A model generated the notes under the pieces. It saw only the letters and a program-made list of their open reading frames with translations. It made no database searches and was not told the DNA's origin. A DNA stretch of 36,133 nucleotides. It comes from an uncultured Actinoplanes sp. (GTDB lineage Bacteria > Actinomycetota > Actinomycetes > Mycobacteriales > Micromonosporaceae). The stretch is from positions 1 to 36,133 of the forward strand of contig NZ_CAKUCL010000047.1 of the NCBI RefSeq assembly GCF_934643405.1, given 5' to 3'. Below, in pieces: positions 7,341 through 15,943 of the stretch. The position numbers and the translations under genes are program-made. Each line of letters starts with the position of its first letter. The stretch's first letter is position 1.

Positions 7341-8155
7341 CGCGGCCTCCGGCGGGTCGGGTCGGTGAGGTCGCGCAGCCCGTCGGCGGTCAGGTTCACG
7401 CCGACCACGAGCACCACCAACGCGATCCCGGGGGCGAGCGCGGCGGCCGGCGCGGTCAGCACGGTGGACTGGGCCTCGAACAGCATCCGGCCCCAGCTGG
7501 CGTTCGGCGGCGGCGTACCCAGGCCCAGATAGGACAGGCTGGCCTCGGCGAGCACCGCGAGCCCGGCCTGCAACGCGAGGTTGACCAGCACGACCGGCCC
7601 GATGTTGGGCAGCACGTGGCTGAGCACGATGCGCGGCCAGGACACCCCGGCGACCCGGGCCGCGGTGATGTAGTCGCGGGCGAGCACCTGTTTGACCAGC
7701 ACCCGGGTCAGCCGGGCGACCAGCGCGGCCATGGCCAGCCCGATGGCGAGGATCGCGGTGCCCAGGGAGGCGCCGGCCCCGGCCACGATCAGCATGGCCA
7801 GCAGCAGGGTCGGGAAGGCGATCAGGATGTCCAGCACGACCGCGGCCGCGTCGTCGAGCCAGCGGGTGGCGAACCCGGCGAGCAGTCCCGCGCTCACCCC
7901 GAGCACGCCGCCGACCGCGACCGCGCCGAGGGCGGTGCCGAGCGCGATCCGGCCGCCCATCAGCAGCTGGGTGAACAGGTCGCGGCCCAGCTTGTCGGTG
8001 CCCAGCAGGTGATCGCCGCCGGGCGGGGTGAGCCGGCCGCCGGAGGTGTCGTCCGGGGCGAACGGCAACCAGACGTACGAGACGAGCACGGCGACCACCA
8101 CGATCAGGACCAGCGCGAGCCCGATCGCCAGATGCAGCGAGCGCCGGCGGCTCAC
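7337..8155 (-). CDS. Peptide/nickel-type ABC transporter permease (DppC-like)
   Basis: The chosen GTG start (8155) overlaps the stop of the previous permease as GTGA and gives 272 residues. After an N-terminal helix (residues about 8-28) there is a periplasmic loop containing HLLGTDKLGRDLF, a landmark of the DppC/OppC subfamily, and then the five-helix permease core. The ATPase-docking EAA loop is YITAARVAGVSWPRI, followed by LPNIGP. A longer open frame upstream of 8155 is a shadow of the neighbouring permease gene. It pairs with the DppB-like protein to make the channel. Confidence 0.92.
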   Translation of the reverse strand: MSRRRSLHLAIGLALVLIVVVAVLVSYVWLPFAPDDTSGGRLTPPGGDHLLGTDKLGRDLFTQLLMGGRIALGTALGAVAVGGVLGVSAGLLAGFATRWLDDAAAVVLDILIAFPTLLLAMLIVAGAGASLGTAILAIGLAMAALVARLTRVLVKQVLARDYITAARVAGVSWPRIVLSHVLPNIGPVVLVNLALQAGLAVLAEASLSYLGLGTPPPNASWGRMLFEAQSTVLTAPAAALAPGIALVVLVVGVNLTADGLRDLTDPTRRRPR

Positions 8156-9108
8156 GACGTGCCCCGCTGCCGCAGCCGCGGGTCCACCAGGCGCTGCGCC
8201 AGGTCGCCGAGGAAGCCGACGATCAGCACGGTGGCGGTGCTGACGAGCATCACGCCCTGGATGACCGGGTAGTCGTGCTGGCTGATCCCGCGGACCAGCA
8301 TGCCGCCCAGTCCGGGCAGCGCGAAGACACTCTCCACCACGACCGCGCCGAGGAAGGTCGTGGCCAGTTCGATGGCGAGCACGGAGATGACCGGAACGGC
8401 GGCGTTGCGCAGCCCGTGCCGCCACAGCGCCCGGGCCGGGGAGGCGCCGAGCGCCCGCGCCGTACGCAAGTAGTCGGCACCGAGGACCTCGAGGGTGGCC
8501 GCCCGCACGTACCGGATCAGCGAGGCGGACATGACCAGCGCGACCGTGATCACCGGCAGCACCAGCGCCTCGGCCGCCGTGCCGAAATCCGCCCAGCCGT
8601 CCGGCGGGAACCCACCGGCCGGCAGCACCCGCAGGTGCAGCGCGAACACGGTGACCAGCAGCAGCCCCAGCCAGAAGGCCGGGACCGCGATGCCCAGCTG
8701 CGCGACCGTGTTGATCACCGGGCCGTACCACCGGCCGGCGCGGGCCGCGGCCAGCACGCCGACCGGCACCGCGATCAGCACGGCCAGCACGAAGGCGGCG
8801 AGCGTGAGCGGGACGGTGACCGGCAGCCGCGAGGTGATCTCCGGACCGACCGGCAGCGTGCTGATCAGCGATCTGCCCAGGTCGAAGGTGGCCACGTCGC
8901 GCAGCCAGGTGACGAACTGCACCGGCAGCGACGCGTCGGTGCCCAGCTCCCGCCGGGCGGCCTCGATCTGCTCCGCGGTGGCCCCGACCGGCAGCAGCGC
9001 GTTGGCCGGGTCGCCCGGCAGGAGCCGCAGCAGCACGAACAGCGCCACCGCGGCGACCAGCAGCGACCCGATCAGGATCGCTGTGCGTCGCACGAGGTAG
9101 CGGGTCAT
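8152..9108 (-). CDS. Peptide/nickel-type ABC transporter permease (DppB-like)
   Basis: A 318-residue protein starting MTRYLVRRT at ATG 9108, whose first base is shared with the stop of the binding-protein gene (TGATG). The first helix followed by LLRLLPGDPANALL is the usual DppB/OppB beginning. The EAA loop appears as YLRTARALGASPARALW, and the ending (LVDPRLR) is also typical of this subfamily. It forms the second half of the channel of this importer. The tight overlap implies translation coupled to the binding protein. Confidence 0.92.
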   Translation of the reverse strand: MTRYLVRRTAILIGSLLVAAVALFVLLRLLPGDPANALLPVGATAEQIEAARRELGTDASLPVQFVTWLRDVATFDLGRSLISTLPVGPEITSRLPVTVPLTLAAFVLAVLIAVPVGVLAAARAGRWYGPVINTVAQLGIAVPAFWLGLLLVTVFALHLRVLPAGGFPPDGWADFGTAAEALVLPVITVALVMSASLIRYVRAATLEVLGADYLRTARALGASPARALWRHGLRNAAVPVISVLAIELATTFLGAVVVESVFALPGLGGMLVRGISQHDYPVIQGVMLVSTATVLIVGFLGDLAQRLVDPRLRQRGTS

Positions 9109-10610
9109 CAGCTCTTCACGATGTCGTACGCGAAGAACTGCGCGTTGAGGCCGTTGACCGGGTAGCCGGACAGCTTCGACGAGGCGACCACGATCTGCGG
9201 GTACAGGTAGAGCCAGTCGCTCGCCGCGTCCTCGGTGATCTTCCGGTTGGCCTGCTTGAGCAGCGCGGTCTGCTCCTCGGTGGTCTTCGCCTGCTCGGCC
9301 TGGTTGATCCACGCGGTGACCTGCGGGTTGTCGTACCCCCAGTAGAACGTGGGGTCGCCGTACCAGACCACGTCCCGGTCGTTGACGTGTTCCTGCATGG
9401 TCGCCTGGAAGTCGTGCTTCTGGTAGACCTTCGTGTACCACTCGTCCGCGGTGATCGTGTTGATGGTGACGGTGACGCCGATCTTCGCCAGCTCCGACTT
9501 GATGAAGGTGGCGGCGGTCGGGTGCGGGTCGTAGTTCGGCGTGTCCAGCGTGAAGCTGAACCCGTTCGGCAGGCCGGCCTGGGCGAGCAGCTGCTTGGCG
9601 GAGTTCGGGTCGTAGGCGTTGACCGACGTCAGGTCCTCGTACCAGGGGTCGCTCGGCGGCACCATCGAGCCGATCAGGCTGCCGTGGTCCCCCCAGATCG
9701 AGGTGAGCAGCTTCTTGTCGTCGATGGCCCGGCTGATCGCCTGACGCACCGGCGCCTTGTCGAACGGCGCGACCTTGTCGTTGAAGGCGAGCAGCAGCTT
9801 GGTGGTGCCCTTGCCGTCGTTCACCCGGTACGCCGGGTTGTTCGAGAACTGGGCCAGCGCGTCCGGGCTCTGCTCGCTGGTGACCACGTCGACGGCGTTG
9901 GTGAGCAGCGCGTTGTTCAGCGCGGTGGCGTCGGTGAAGTAGTGGAAGACGACCCCGGCGTTCTTGGCCGGCGTGCCCCAGTAGCCGTCGAACTTGGTCA
10001 GGGTCAGCGTCGAGCCGCGCTTCCAGTCGCCCAGCCGGTACGGTCCGGTGCCGTCCGCCTTGGTGGTCAGGTCGGTCGCGGCCGAGTTGACGATCCAGAC
10101 GTAGCTGAGGTTGTAGACGAACGAGATCGACCGCTTGGACAGCGTCACCACCACGGTCGCGTCGTCCGGGGTGGCGATCGACTTCACCACCGACAGGTTG
10201 CTCTTGCGGGCGGACTTCGAGTTGGCCGCGGTCACCCGCTCGATGCTGGCCTTCACGTCGGCCGAGGTCAGCGCCTTGCCGGAGTGGAACTTCACGCCGG
10301 GCCGCAGGGTGAACGTGTAGGTCAGGCCGTCGGCGCTGACCTTCTGGTCCTTGGCCAGCAGCGGCTCCACCCGGCCGGAGTCGGTGAGCTCGAACAGCCC
10401 CTCGTACACGTTGCCGTTGAGCGCCTCGGTGACGCCCTGACCGCCGCCGGCGGTGTTGTCCAGGTTCTGCGGCTCGTAGACCGAGCCGACCTGGATGGTC
10501 GCGGCGCTGCTGTCCGCAGACTTGGCGCCGCCGCCCCCACCGCCGCAGGCGGCGAGCAGACCCACGGTCGTGATCGCTGCGGCGGCGGCCATAGCCAGTC
10601 TTCTACGCAC
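9108..10610 (-). CDS. Family 5 solute-binding lipoprotein of the peptide-type ABC importer
   Basis: A 500-residue protein starting at GTG 10610 with GGAG about nine bases upstream. The signal peptide ends in LLAAC with Cys22, then a glycine-rich linker. The body is the SBP_bac_5 fold (TLRPGVKFHSGKALT, then later DFQATMQEHVNDRD), used for peptides, nickel chelates, opines, glutathione and other bulky ligands. Ligand-pocket residues cannot be assigned by eye. It follows the DUF1684 gene by 24 bases and starts the importer proper. As family 5 includes glutathione and other sulfur peptides, a sulfur-containing ligand is possible given the riboswitch next door, but this is only inference. Confidence 0.92.
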   Translation of the reverse strand: MRRRLAMAAAAAITTVGLLAACGGGGGGAKSADSSAATIQVGSVYEPQNLDNTAGGGQGVTEALNGNVYEGLFELTDSGRVEPLLAKDQKVSADGLTYTFTLRPGVKFHSGKALTSADVKASIERVTAANSKSARKSNLSVVKSIATPDDATVVVTLSKRSISFVYNLSYVWIVNSAATDLTTKADGTGPYRLGDWKRGSTLTLTKFDGYWGTPAKNAGVVFHYFTDATALNNALLTNAVDVVTSEQSPDALAQFSNNPAYRVNDGKGTTKLLLAFNDKVAPFDKAPVRQAISRAIDDKKLLTSIWGDHGSLIGSMVPPSDPWYEDLTSVNAYDPNSAKQLLAQAGLPNGFSFTLDTPNYDPHPTAATFIKSELAKIGVTVTINTITADEWYTKVYQKHDFQATMQEHVNDRDVVWYGDPTFYWGYDNPQVTAWINQAEQAKTTEEQTALLKQANRKITEDAASDWLYLYPQIVVASSKLSGYPVNGLNAQFFAYDIVKS

Positions 10611-10634
10611 GGTACAAGTCTCCGATCGAGGGGG

Positions 10635-11324
10635 TCAGACGGTGAAGCCGTCGCGGAAGACCGGCAGCTTCTCGCCGGCCTCGACGGGGACGGCGAACAC
10701 GTTCTGCGACGGCGGCATGGGGCAGTTGTAGTGCGGCGAGAATCCGCACGGCGGCACGTACGCCCTATTGAAGTCCAGCACGACGCGATCGGCGCCCGGG
10801 GCACGCTCCACGATCAAGAACCGGCCTCCCCCGTACGTCGTGGTGCCGTTCGTGGGGTCACCGAAGACGAGCAGCAACTGGCCGTCATCGTCGAAGGCGC
10901 TCATCGTGTGCTCCCGGCCCGCCACCGTGAGATGAAGGTCACCGGGCACCGGCAGGTCGCGCGTGCGCCCGTGGTCCTTGACGTGCCGGAACGGCACCCG
11001 GCGGCCGGCCGGCACCTCGGTGTATCGCGCCTCGATCACCCACTCCGGGTGGTACGGGAAAGTATCGATCTGTTCGAAGTGCCGGATGGCCGGCGAGAAC
11101 GGGTCCCACAGCCGCACGCCGTGCTGCTCGATGCCGGTCAGCGCGTCGCGTCGCGACAGCCGGGTGGCGGTCACCGACGGCGCCTGCCCGGCCAGCTCGG
11201 CGTCCGGATCGCCGGCGCCCCAGATGGTACGGACCAGCGCGAGATTGCCGGTGGGCGCGGTCACCGCGAGCCTGCGGGCCGCCCGCCACACGGCGTGCTC
11301 TTCGACCGATGCGGCGACTGTCAT
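10635..11324 (-). CDS. DUF1684 family protein
   Basis: The 229-residue protein shows the DUF1684 hallmarks: VVLDFNRAYVPPCGFSPHYN followed by CPMPPSQN and VPVEAGEK near the C terminus, and GGGRFLIVE just before. It has no signal peptide or membrane segment, so it is expected in the cytoplasm. The biochemical function of the family is not established to my knowledge. It is the first gene of the importer operon, 24 bases before the binding protein, which suggests a role in handling the imported compound. A TAGGAT box eight bases before the ATG suggests a leaderless transcript. Confidence 0.85.
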   Translation of the reverse strand: MTVAASVEEHAVWRAARRLAVTAPTGNLALVRTIWGAGDPDAELAGQAPSVTATRLSRRDALTGIEQHGVRLWDPFSPAIRHFEQIDTFPYHPEWVIEARYTEVPAGRRVPFRHVKDHGRTRDLPVPGDLHLTVAGREHTMSAFDDDGQLLLVFGDPTNGTTTYGGGRFLIVERAPGADRVVLDFNRAYVPPCGFSPHYNCPMPPSQNVFAVPVEAGEKLPVFRDGFTV

Positions 11325-11332
11325 GGCGCGTC

Positions 11333-11338
11333 ATCCTA
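11333..11338 (-). promoter_or_regulatory. -10 box for the DUF1684/ABC importer operon
   Basis: TAGGAT on the minus strand lies eight bases before the ATG of the DUF1684 gene, the spacing of leaderless actinobacterial promoters. No convincing -35 box was found. Confidence 0.4.
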
Positions 11339-11371
11339 AAGTTGATCTTGATAGTCCTCCGCCAACTCTAT

Positions 11372-11386
11372 AAGCCCGGTAGGTTT
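11372..11386. promoter_or_regulatory. Imperfect palindrome in the divergent intergenic region, possible operator
   Basis: AAGCC-CGGTA-GGTTT forms a near-palindrome (arms AAGCC and GGTTT) in a locally AT-rich patch between the DUF1684 operon and the divergent gene of unknown function. TATAAG (11369-11374) overlaps it and could be a -10 box for the rightward gene. A regulator binding here could control both directions. Only the sequence symmetry supports this. Confidence 0.3.
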
Positions 11387-11451
11387 AATTGCCAATGCGG
11401 CGTTCGTCACATCCGGCCGTTTGACCGCGGCTCGCGCGGGTAGGCCGCCCC

Positions 11452-12840
11452 ATGACGTCGTCCGACGCCTCACGACGAGCCCGGATCCGGCTGCGACCGG
11501 AGACCACCCCCTACCCCGACTGCCTGGAATCCACGCTGATCGACGCGGCCGCCGGCGACGGCGACCGGCTGCACACCGTGCCGGTGCTCGGCCGGCACGG
11601 CGAACTGCCCGAGGAGCTGCGCGGGCCGGCGTTGCGTGCGGCGGCGTGGGCCGCGGCCGTACCGCTGAACGCTCTTGACGAGATCGACGCCGACGCCGTC
11701 GCCGAGTGGCTGGTGAGCCGGTACCCCCGGGCGAGCTACCCGGCGGTGTTGTTCGGCTCGCCGCACGGCGCGGCGGTGCACCTGGCCGCGGCCCTCGGCG
11801 CCGCCTGGCTGCCGACCGGTTTCGTGGTCCGCGTGCCGTGGCCGGGCGGCTCCGCCGGCAACTGGCACGGCGCCGCGGACTGGGGCGCTCGGCTGGCCGA
11901 GCGGATCCTCGCCACCAACTCCGCACTGACGATCCGGCAGGTGCACGACCCGCTGCTGGACGGTCCGCTGTGCGGCGCGACGGTGACCTTCCACCTGCGA
12001 TGGCGCGAGCTTCCCGGTCCGTACCTCACCTTCCTGCGCACCCGGCTGGCGGCCGACGGGGTCTCGCTGGTGCTGCGGGACCTGCGCTCCTGGCCGGTCG
12101 AGCAGCTGGGACCGGACCACACCATGCAGGTCGGCAGCCCGGTCACCGGCCTGTCGCCCGACGAGTACGACCCCGACCGGCCCGCCTTCCGCCGGCTCTT
12201 CGGTGAGCTCGGCGTCGAGCGCTGGTCCCCGCTGCGGCCCAACGCCGTGGCCCGGTGCGCGGAGCGCGGCGTCGAACCGGGCCTGGAGATCCGGCTCGGC
12301 GAGCTGGCCGCGGAGACCGGGCAGCGCGCGGTCCGCGTGCTGTACGACGCACCGGCCACGCTGAGCGACTGCGTCGCCGACCTGTACCGCGAGCACCTGC
12401 GCAGCACCCTCGGCCTGGGCGACGCCTGCCTGATCGAGACCGGCCGGCTGCTCGACCCGCGCGGGGTCCTCGAACGGGCCCTGGTGCCGTACTGGTGCGA
12501 ATCGGCGGCCCAGCGAACCGTCGCCGGCGTCGAATGGTGGCTGGCCGGCAGCAACCCGTTCGACCGCCTCACGGTCCTGCCGGAGCCGCCCGGCACGGCC
12601 GGCGAGGCCCACGCCCGGCTGACGCAGTGGCGCTCACTGGCCGGCTTCGCCCGCCACACGGGCCGCGTCGACCGGGTGGCGGCGGGCCGGTATCCGCGTC
12701 TGCCGCTGCCGCGCGGGCACGTCGCCCGGGTGATCGAGGACCACGCGCGGCCCCGGCAGCCGATCCCGCCGATGACCGTCCGGCAGGCCGTGGCGGGTCT
12801 GCGGCATCACGGCGCCCGGCGCGGCCTCTTCGTCGGCTGA
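11452..12840 (+). CDS. Protein of unknown function, 462 residues
   Basis: I do not recognise this family. The frame has strong high-GC third-position bias over its whole length and no signal peptide or membrane helix. A central part (about residues 97-125: YPAVLFGSPHGAAVHLAAAL then WLPTGFVVRVPWPGG) looks like an alpha/beta core with a Gly-Ser/His-Gly turn. Further on come WHGAADWGARLAE and a C-terminal region rich in Arg, Trp and His. It contains several cysteines and many Trp residues, as in an enzyme rather than a structural protein. It is divergent from the DUF1684/ABC importer operon and shares a 127-base control region with it. The ATG start has no clear ribosome binding site. Confidence 0.75.
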   Translation: MTSSDASRRARIRLRPETTPYPDCLESTLIDAAAGDGDRLHTVPVLGRHGELPEELRGPALRAAAWAAAVPLNALDEIDADAVAEWLVSRYPRASYPAVLFGSPHGAAVHLAAALGAAWLPTGFVVRVPWPGGSAGNWHGAADWGARLAERILATNSALTIRQVHDPLLDGPLCGATVTFHLRWRELPGPYLTFLRTRLAADGVSLVLRDLRSWPVEQLGPDHTMQVGSPVTGLSPDEYDPDRPAFRRLFGELGVERWSPLRPNAVARCAERGVEPGLEIRLGELAAETGQRAVRVLYDAPATLSDCVADLYREHLRSTLGLGDACLIETGRLLDPRGVLERALVPYWCESAAQRTVAGVEWWLAGSNPFDRLTVLPEPPGTAGEAHARLTQWRSLAGFARHTGRVDRVAAGRYPRLPLPRGHVARVIEDHARPRQPIPPMTVRQAVAGLRHHGARRGLFVG

Positions 12841-12941
12841 CCGGCGGGTCAGCCGGCCGCCGCCTCCTGCTCGATGCGAGTCTCGAGCGCCGCCGCGTCC
12901 CCGGCCTCGGCGGCCGCACGAAACGATTCCACGCGTCGACG

Positions 12942-15680
12942 CTACCGGTTGCCGACCCGCGCGCCCACCTCGGTCCGCGACGAGACGCCCAGCTTCCGCA
13001 GGATGTTCGAGACGTGCACGGCGGCGGTCTTCGGGGAGATGTAGAGACGCCGCGCCAGTTCGGTGTTGGTCAGCCCGTCGCTGATCAGCACCGCCACCTC
13101 CCGCTCGCGGGGCGTCAGCGCGGCCGGGCCGGTGACCGCGGCGGGCGCGTCGGCCGGGGCCATGCCGAGCCGGGCCCGGACCTGTTCGAGCTGCGCCACC
13201 CGCCAGCCACCCCACGCCGCCAGCAGCGGGCCGGCCGCCTCCACCTGGACGGCCGCCTCCGCACGCCGGTCACCGGCGAGCAGGCAGCGGGCGGCACCCA
13301 CCCGGACGGTCCCGCGGCTCGCCGGCCCCAGGATGTGGGCCTCCACGATGGACAGATAGCCGGCCAGCGCCTCGGTGTGCCGGCCGTGCGCCTCGGCGAG
13401 CTGGGCGTCCACCAGGGTCCGGTAGGCGTCCCATACCTCCTTGTCCAGCAGCGCGGCGGCCATCGTGTCCAGCCGGTCCACCGGCAGGCCGGCCTCCAGC
13501 GCGGCGGACACCAGGTCGTGCGCCTGTTCCCCGCTGCGCCACGCCTGTGCGGCCAGAGCCTCGATGAGCTGGTCCAGTGCCGACTCGGCGCGCGGCAGGT
13601 CGTGGCGGCGGCAGGCGAGGTGGAACGCGAGCCCGGGAATCGTGGACGGCGGGTTGTCCGGCAGCGCGGCCAGATCGGCGATGACCTGCTCGACCCGGTC
13701 CAGCTCGCCGGCCTCCAGGTACAGCCCGGCGAGGAAGACGCCGTGGTAGTCCGCCCAGCGGCCCCGGCGCCGGTAGCCGCGGTCCTGCTCGCGGCCCTCC
13801 TCCAGCGCCTCGATCGCGGCGCGCAGGTCACCGGTCCGCACCGCGAGCCGGGCCCGGCCCTGGAAGTAGGTGGCCACCGCGAGCGACTCGAAGCCGGCCC
13901 GCTCCGCGTCGACCCGCATCCGCTCCAGGGTCTCGGCGTGCTCGGCCGGCGAGCTGGGCGGCTCGCCCTGCACCAGGTTGTTCAGCGCCCGCGCGGCCAG
14001 CACCCACTCGCCCGCCTTCTCCGCCTCGTCGACGAGCGCGGACAGGATCTCCCGGCCCTCGGCGGCGGTCTGCGGCCGCTCGGTCAGCGTCGAGCCCTTC
14101 TCCAGCAGCGCGTGCAGGCGGACCGACGGCAGGTCGAACTCGTCCGACAACGCCAGCGCGCGATCCGACCAGAGCAGCGCGGCGTCGAGCTCGTCGCGCA
14201 GGTAGGCCGACTGCGCGATCGCGGTCATCGCGCGCGCCTGGCCGGCCCCGGGCGGCAGCTGCGCGATCAACGCCTCGATGTCGCGCGTCAGGGCGCCCAT
14301 CTCGTCGGTCTCGCGCGACTCCCACGCGATGCGCACCAGCAGGTACAGCGCCTCGGCCCGGTCGGTGGTGGTGCCGGCGTGCTCCCGCCAGCGCCGGCCG
14401 TACCGCAGGGCGTCGTCCAGCAACCCGGCCAGCCATGCCGCCCGTGCGGCCCCGGCGAGCAGCTCGGCGTCGTCGGGCACCTCGTCGAGGCCCATCTCGG
14501 CCAGTTGCAGCGCCTGATAGGCCGAGCCGATGGAGAGGTAGAGGTGGGCGCCGCTGCGGGCTGCCGCGATCATGTCGTCGTACCGGCCGGCACCGCGAGC
14601 ATGGTGGGCCACCATGGCCGGGTCGGAGGCGCCGCTGCGCAGCAGCACGTCCAGCGCCGCCTCGTGGAGCCGGCGCCGCTGCCGGCCCAGCATCTGATCG
14701 GCGATCGCCTCGCGCACCAGCGCGTGCCGGAACGCGAACTCGTCCTCACCGGACTCGACCAGCACGCCCCGGGTGACCAGATCGCGCAGCACGGCGATCA
14801 GCTCGTCCTCGCCCGCCCCGGTCACGTCGGCGAGCAGATCGAAAGGAATGCGATGTCCCAGTACGGTCGCCGCCTCCACGATCCGGTGACTGACCGGATC
14901 GAGGTCCTCGACCTGGCGGCGCAGCACGTCGGCGAGGCTCCACGGCAGCGGCTGCTCGACGAGCGCCTCCACGTCGTACCCGGGGAGCGCGCGCAACAGC
15001 TCCTCCAGGAAGAACGGGTTGCCGCCGGTGCGGTGGTGCAACGCCGTGGCGGCCCGCAGCGGCGCCGGGGCACCAGTGGCCGCGGCCAGCAGAGCCGCGG
15101 TCTGCGAGGGCGTGAGGCGATCCAGGAACACGTGGCTGACGGCATGCCGCCGCTCCATCCGGCCCAGCAGCCCGCCCACCGGCTGGCGTTGGCTCACCTC
15201 GTCCGGCCGGTACGTCCCGATCAGCAGCCGCGGCCCGCGCTGGTCGGCGATCCGCTCGAACAGCGCGGCGCTCTCCGAGTCGGCCCAGTGCAGATCCTCG
15301 AAGACGATGACCGCGGGCGCGTCGCCGATCAGGTCGGCCACCAGCGCCAGCCCGGTGTGCAGCCGCTCGACCGGGCTGCGCCGCGCGTCCGCGAGCGCCG
15401 CCAGCTGCTCCTCGTCGACCTCCGGACGGCCGTCGATGGCGTCCAGGAGCACCTCGTACGGCCGGGACAGCGACCCCGGCTCCGCCTGCCCGACCAGCAC
15501 GAGCGTGCCCTCCGGCACGGTGGCCAGCAGCTCCTGCACCAGGCGGGTCTTGCCGATACCCGGCTCGCCGGCGATCAGCGCGACGGCCGGTTCCCGCGCC
15601 GAAGCGAGCCGCGTCAATCGACGCAGCTCGCTCTCCCGCCCGATCATCACCGGGCTGGCACCGCCGCGGATGGTTCGCAC
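12942..15680 (-). CDS. LuxR-family transcriptional regulator with AAA ATPase domain (LAL type), regulator 1
   Basis: With the GTG at 15680 the protein has 912 residues; ATG 15647 (overlapping the stop of the small upstream gene as TGATG) would give 901 and matches the usual LAL beginning (MIGRESEL). Walker A is GEPGIGKT (38-45) and Walker B VIVFEDLHWAD (about 124-134). A long alpha-helical, TPR-like middle follows. The C terminus is a LuxR/GerE helix-turn-helix (LTPREREVAVLISDGLTN, then YISPKTAAVHVSNIL). LAL proteins are large activators, often of catabolic or secondary-metabolite genes. The target is not known; the neighbouring unknown gene and a CTAG-rich upstream region are candidates. Confidence 0.93.
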   Translation of the reverse strand: MRTIRGGASPVMIGRESELRRLTRLASAREPAVALIAGEPGIGKTRLVQELLATVPEGTLVLVGQAEPGSLSRPYEVLLDAIDGRPEVDEEQLAALADARRSPVERLHTGLALVADLIGDAPAVIVFEDLHWADSESAALFERIADQRGPRLLIGTYRPDEVSQRQPVGGLLGRMERRHAVSHVFLDRLTPSQTAALLAAATGAPAPLRAATALHHRTGGNPFFLEELLRALPGYDVEALVEQPLPWSLADVLRRQVEDLDPVSHRIVEAATVLGHRIPFDLLADVTGAGEDELIAVLRDLVTRGVLVESGEDEFAFRHALVREAIADQMLGRQRRRLHEAALDVLLRSGASDPAMVAHHARGAGRYDDMIAAARSGAHLYLSIGSAYQALQLAEMGLDEVPDDAELLAGAARAAWLAGLLDDALRYGRRWREHAGTTTDRAEALYLLVRIAWESRETDEMGALTRDIEALIAQLPPGAGQARAMTAIAQSAYLRDELDAALLWSDRALALSDEFDLPSVRLHALLEKGSTLTERPQTAAEGREILSALVDEAEKAGEWVLAARALNNLVQGEPPSSPAEHAETLERMRVDAERAGFESLAVATYFQGRARLAVRTGDLRAAIEALEEGREQDRGYRRRGRWADYHGVFLAGLYLEAGELDRVEQVIADLAALPDNPPSTIPGLAFHLACRRHDLPRAESALDQLIEALAAQAWRSGEQAHDLVSAALEAGLPVDRLDTMAAALLDKEVWDAYRTLVDAQLAEAHGRHTEALAGYLSIVEAHILGPASRGTVRVGAARCLLAGDRRAEAAVQVEAAGPLLAAWGGWRVAQLEQVRARLGMAPADAPAAVTGPAALTPREREVAVLISDGLTNTELARRLYISPKTAAVHVSNILRKLGVSSRTEVGARVGNR

Positions 15681-15844
15681 GACGCCAGGGTACCGGTGGG
15701 CTGGCCGCGCACGGCGGGCACTTTCCGGGCCCGGCGGGCCGCGCGGGCCTTCATCAGGATGCGCTCCCGGTCGGCCTCGGCGATCAGCTCGCGGCGGCGG
15801 TCGTTCGCCAGGGTCAGCATCAGGTCCGCGTTCATTCCCATCAT
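15647..15844 (-). CDS. Small conserved-looking cytoplasmic protein, 65 residues
   Basis: The ATG at 15844 has an excellent ribosome binding site (GAGGAG eight bases upstream). The protein begins MMGMNADLMLTLANDRRREL and continues with a charged helix (IAEADRERILMKARAARRAR). Similar short helical proteins of this pattern (LANDR..EL..EA.R.R) are frequent in actinobacteria and have no known function, as far as I recall. Its TGA overlaps a possible ATG start of the LAL regulator (TGATG at 15649-15645), so the two are likely co-transcribed and coupled. The last 20 residues look less conserved-like. Confidence 0.65.
   Translation of the reverse strand: MMGMNADLMLTLANDRRRELIAEADRERILMKARAARRARKVPAVRGQPTGTLASCEPSAAVPAR
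15687..15692 (-). promoter_or_regulatory. Possible -10 box directly before LAL regulator 1
   Basis: TACCCT on the minus strand lies six bases before GTG 15680, giving a leaderless arrangement internal to the small upstream gene. It is the main argument for the GTG start over ATG 15647. No -35 box is evident. Confidence 0.3.
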
Positions 15845-15943
15845 GGTTTTTTCTCCTCGTCGACCGATCGGATGAGTCAATCCTCGGTCGGCGAGAACCC
15901 CGGCACATCCGCAGCTATTACCTATCTTCGCTGCTCAGAGCCC

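Noticed and set aside
12255..15875. 1206-codon plus-strand open frame opposite LAL regulator 1
   Set aside because: Antisense shadow of the regulator gene; composition is Arg/Gln/Gly-rich with no domain.
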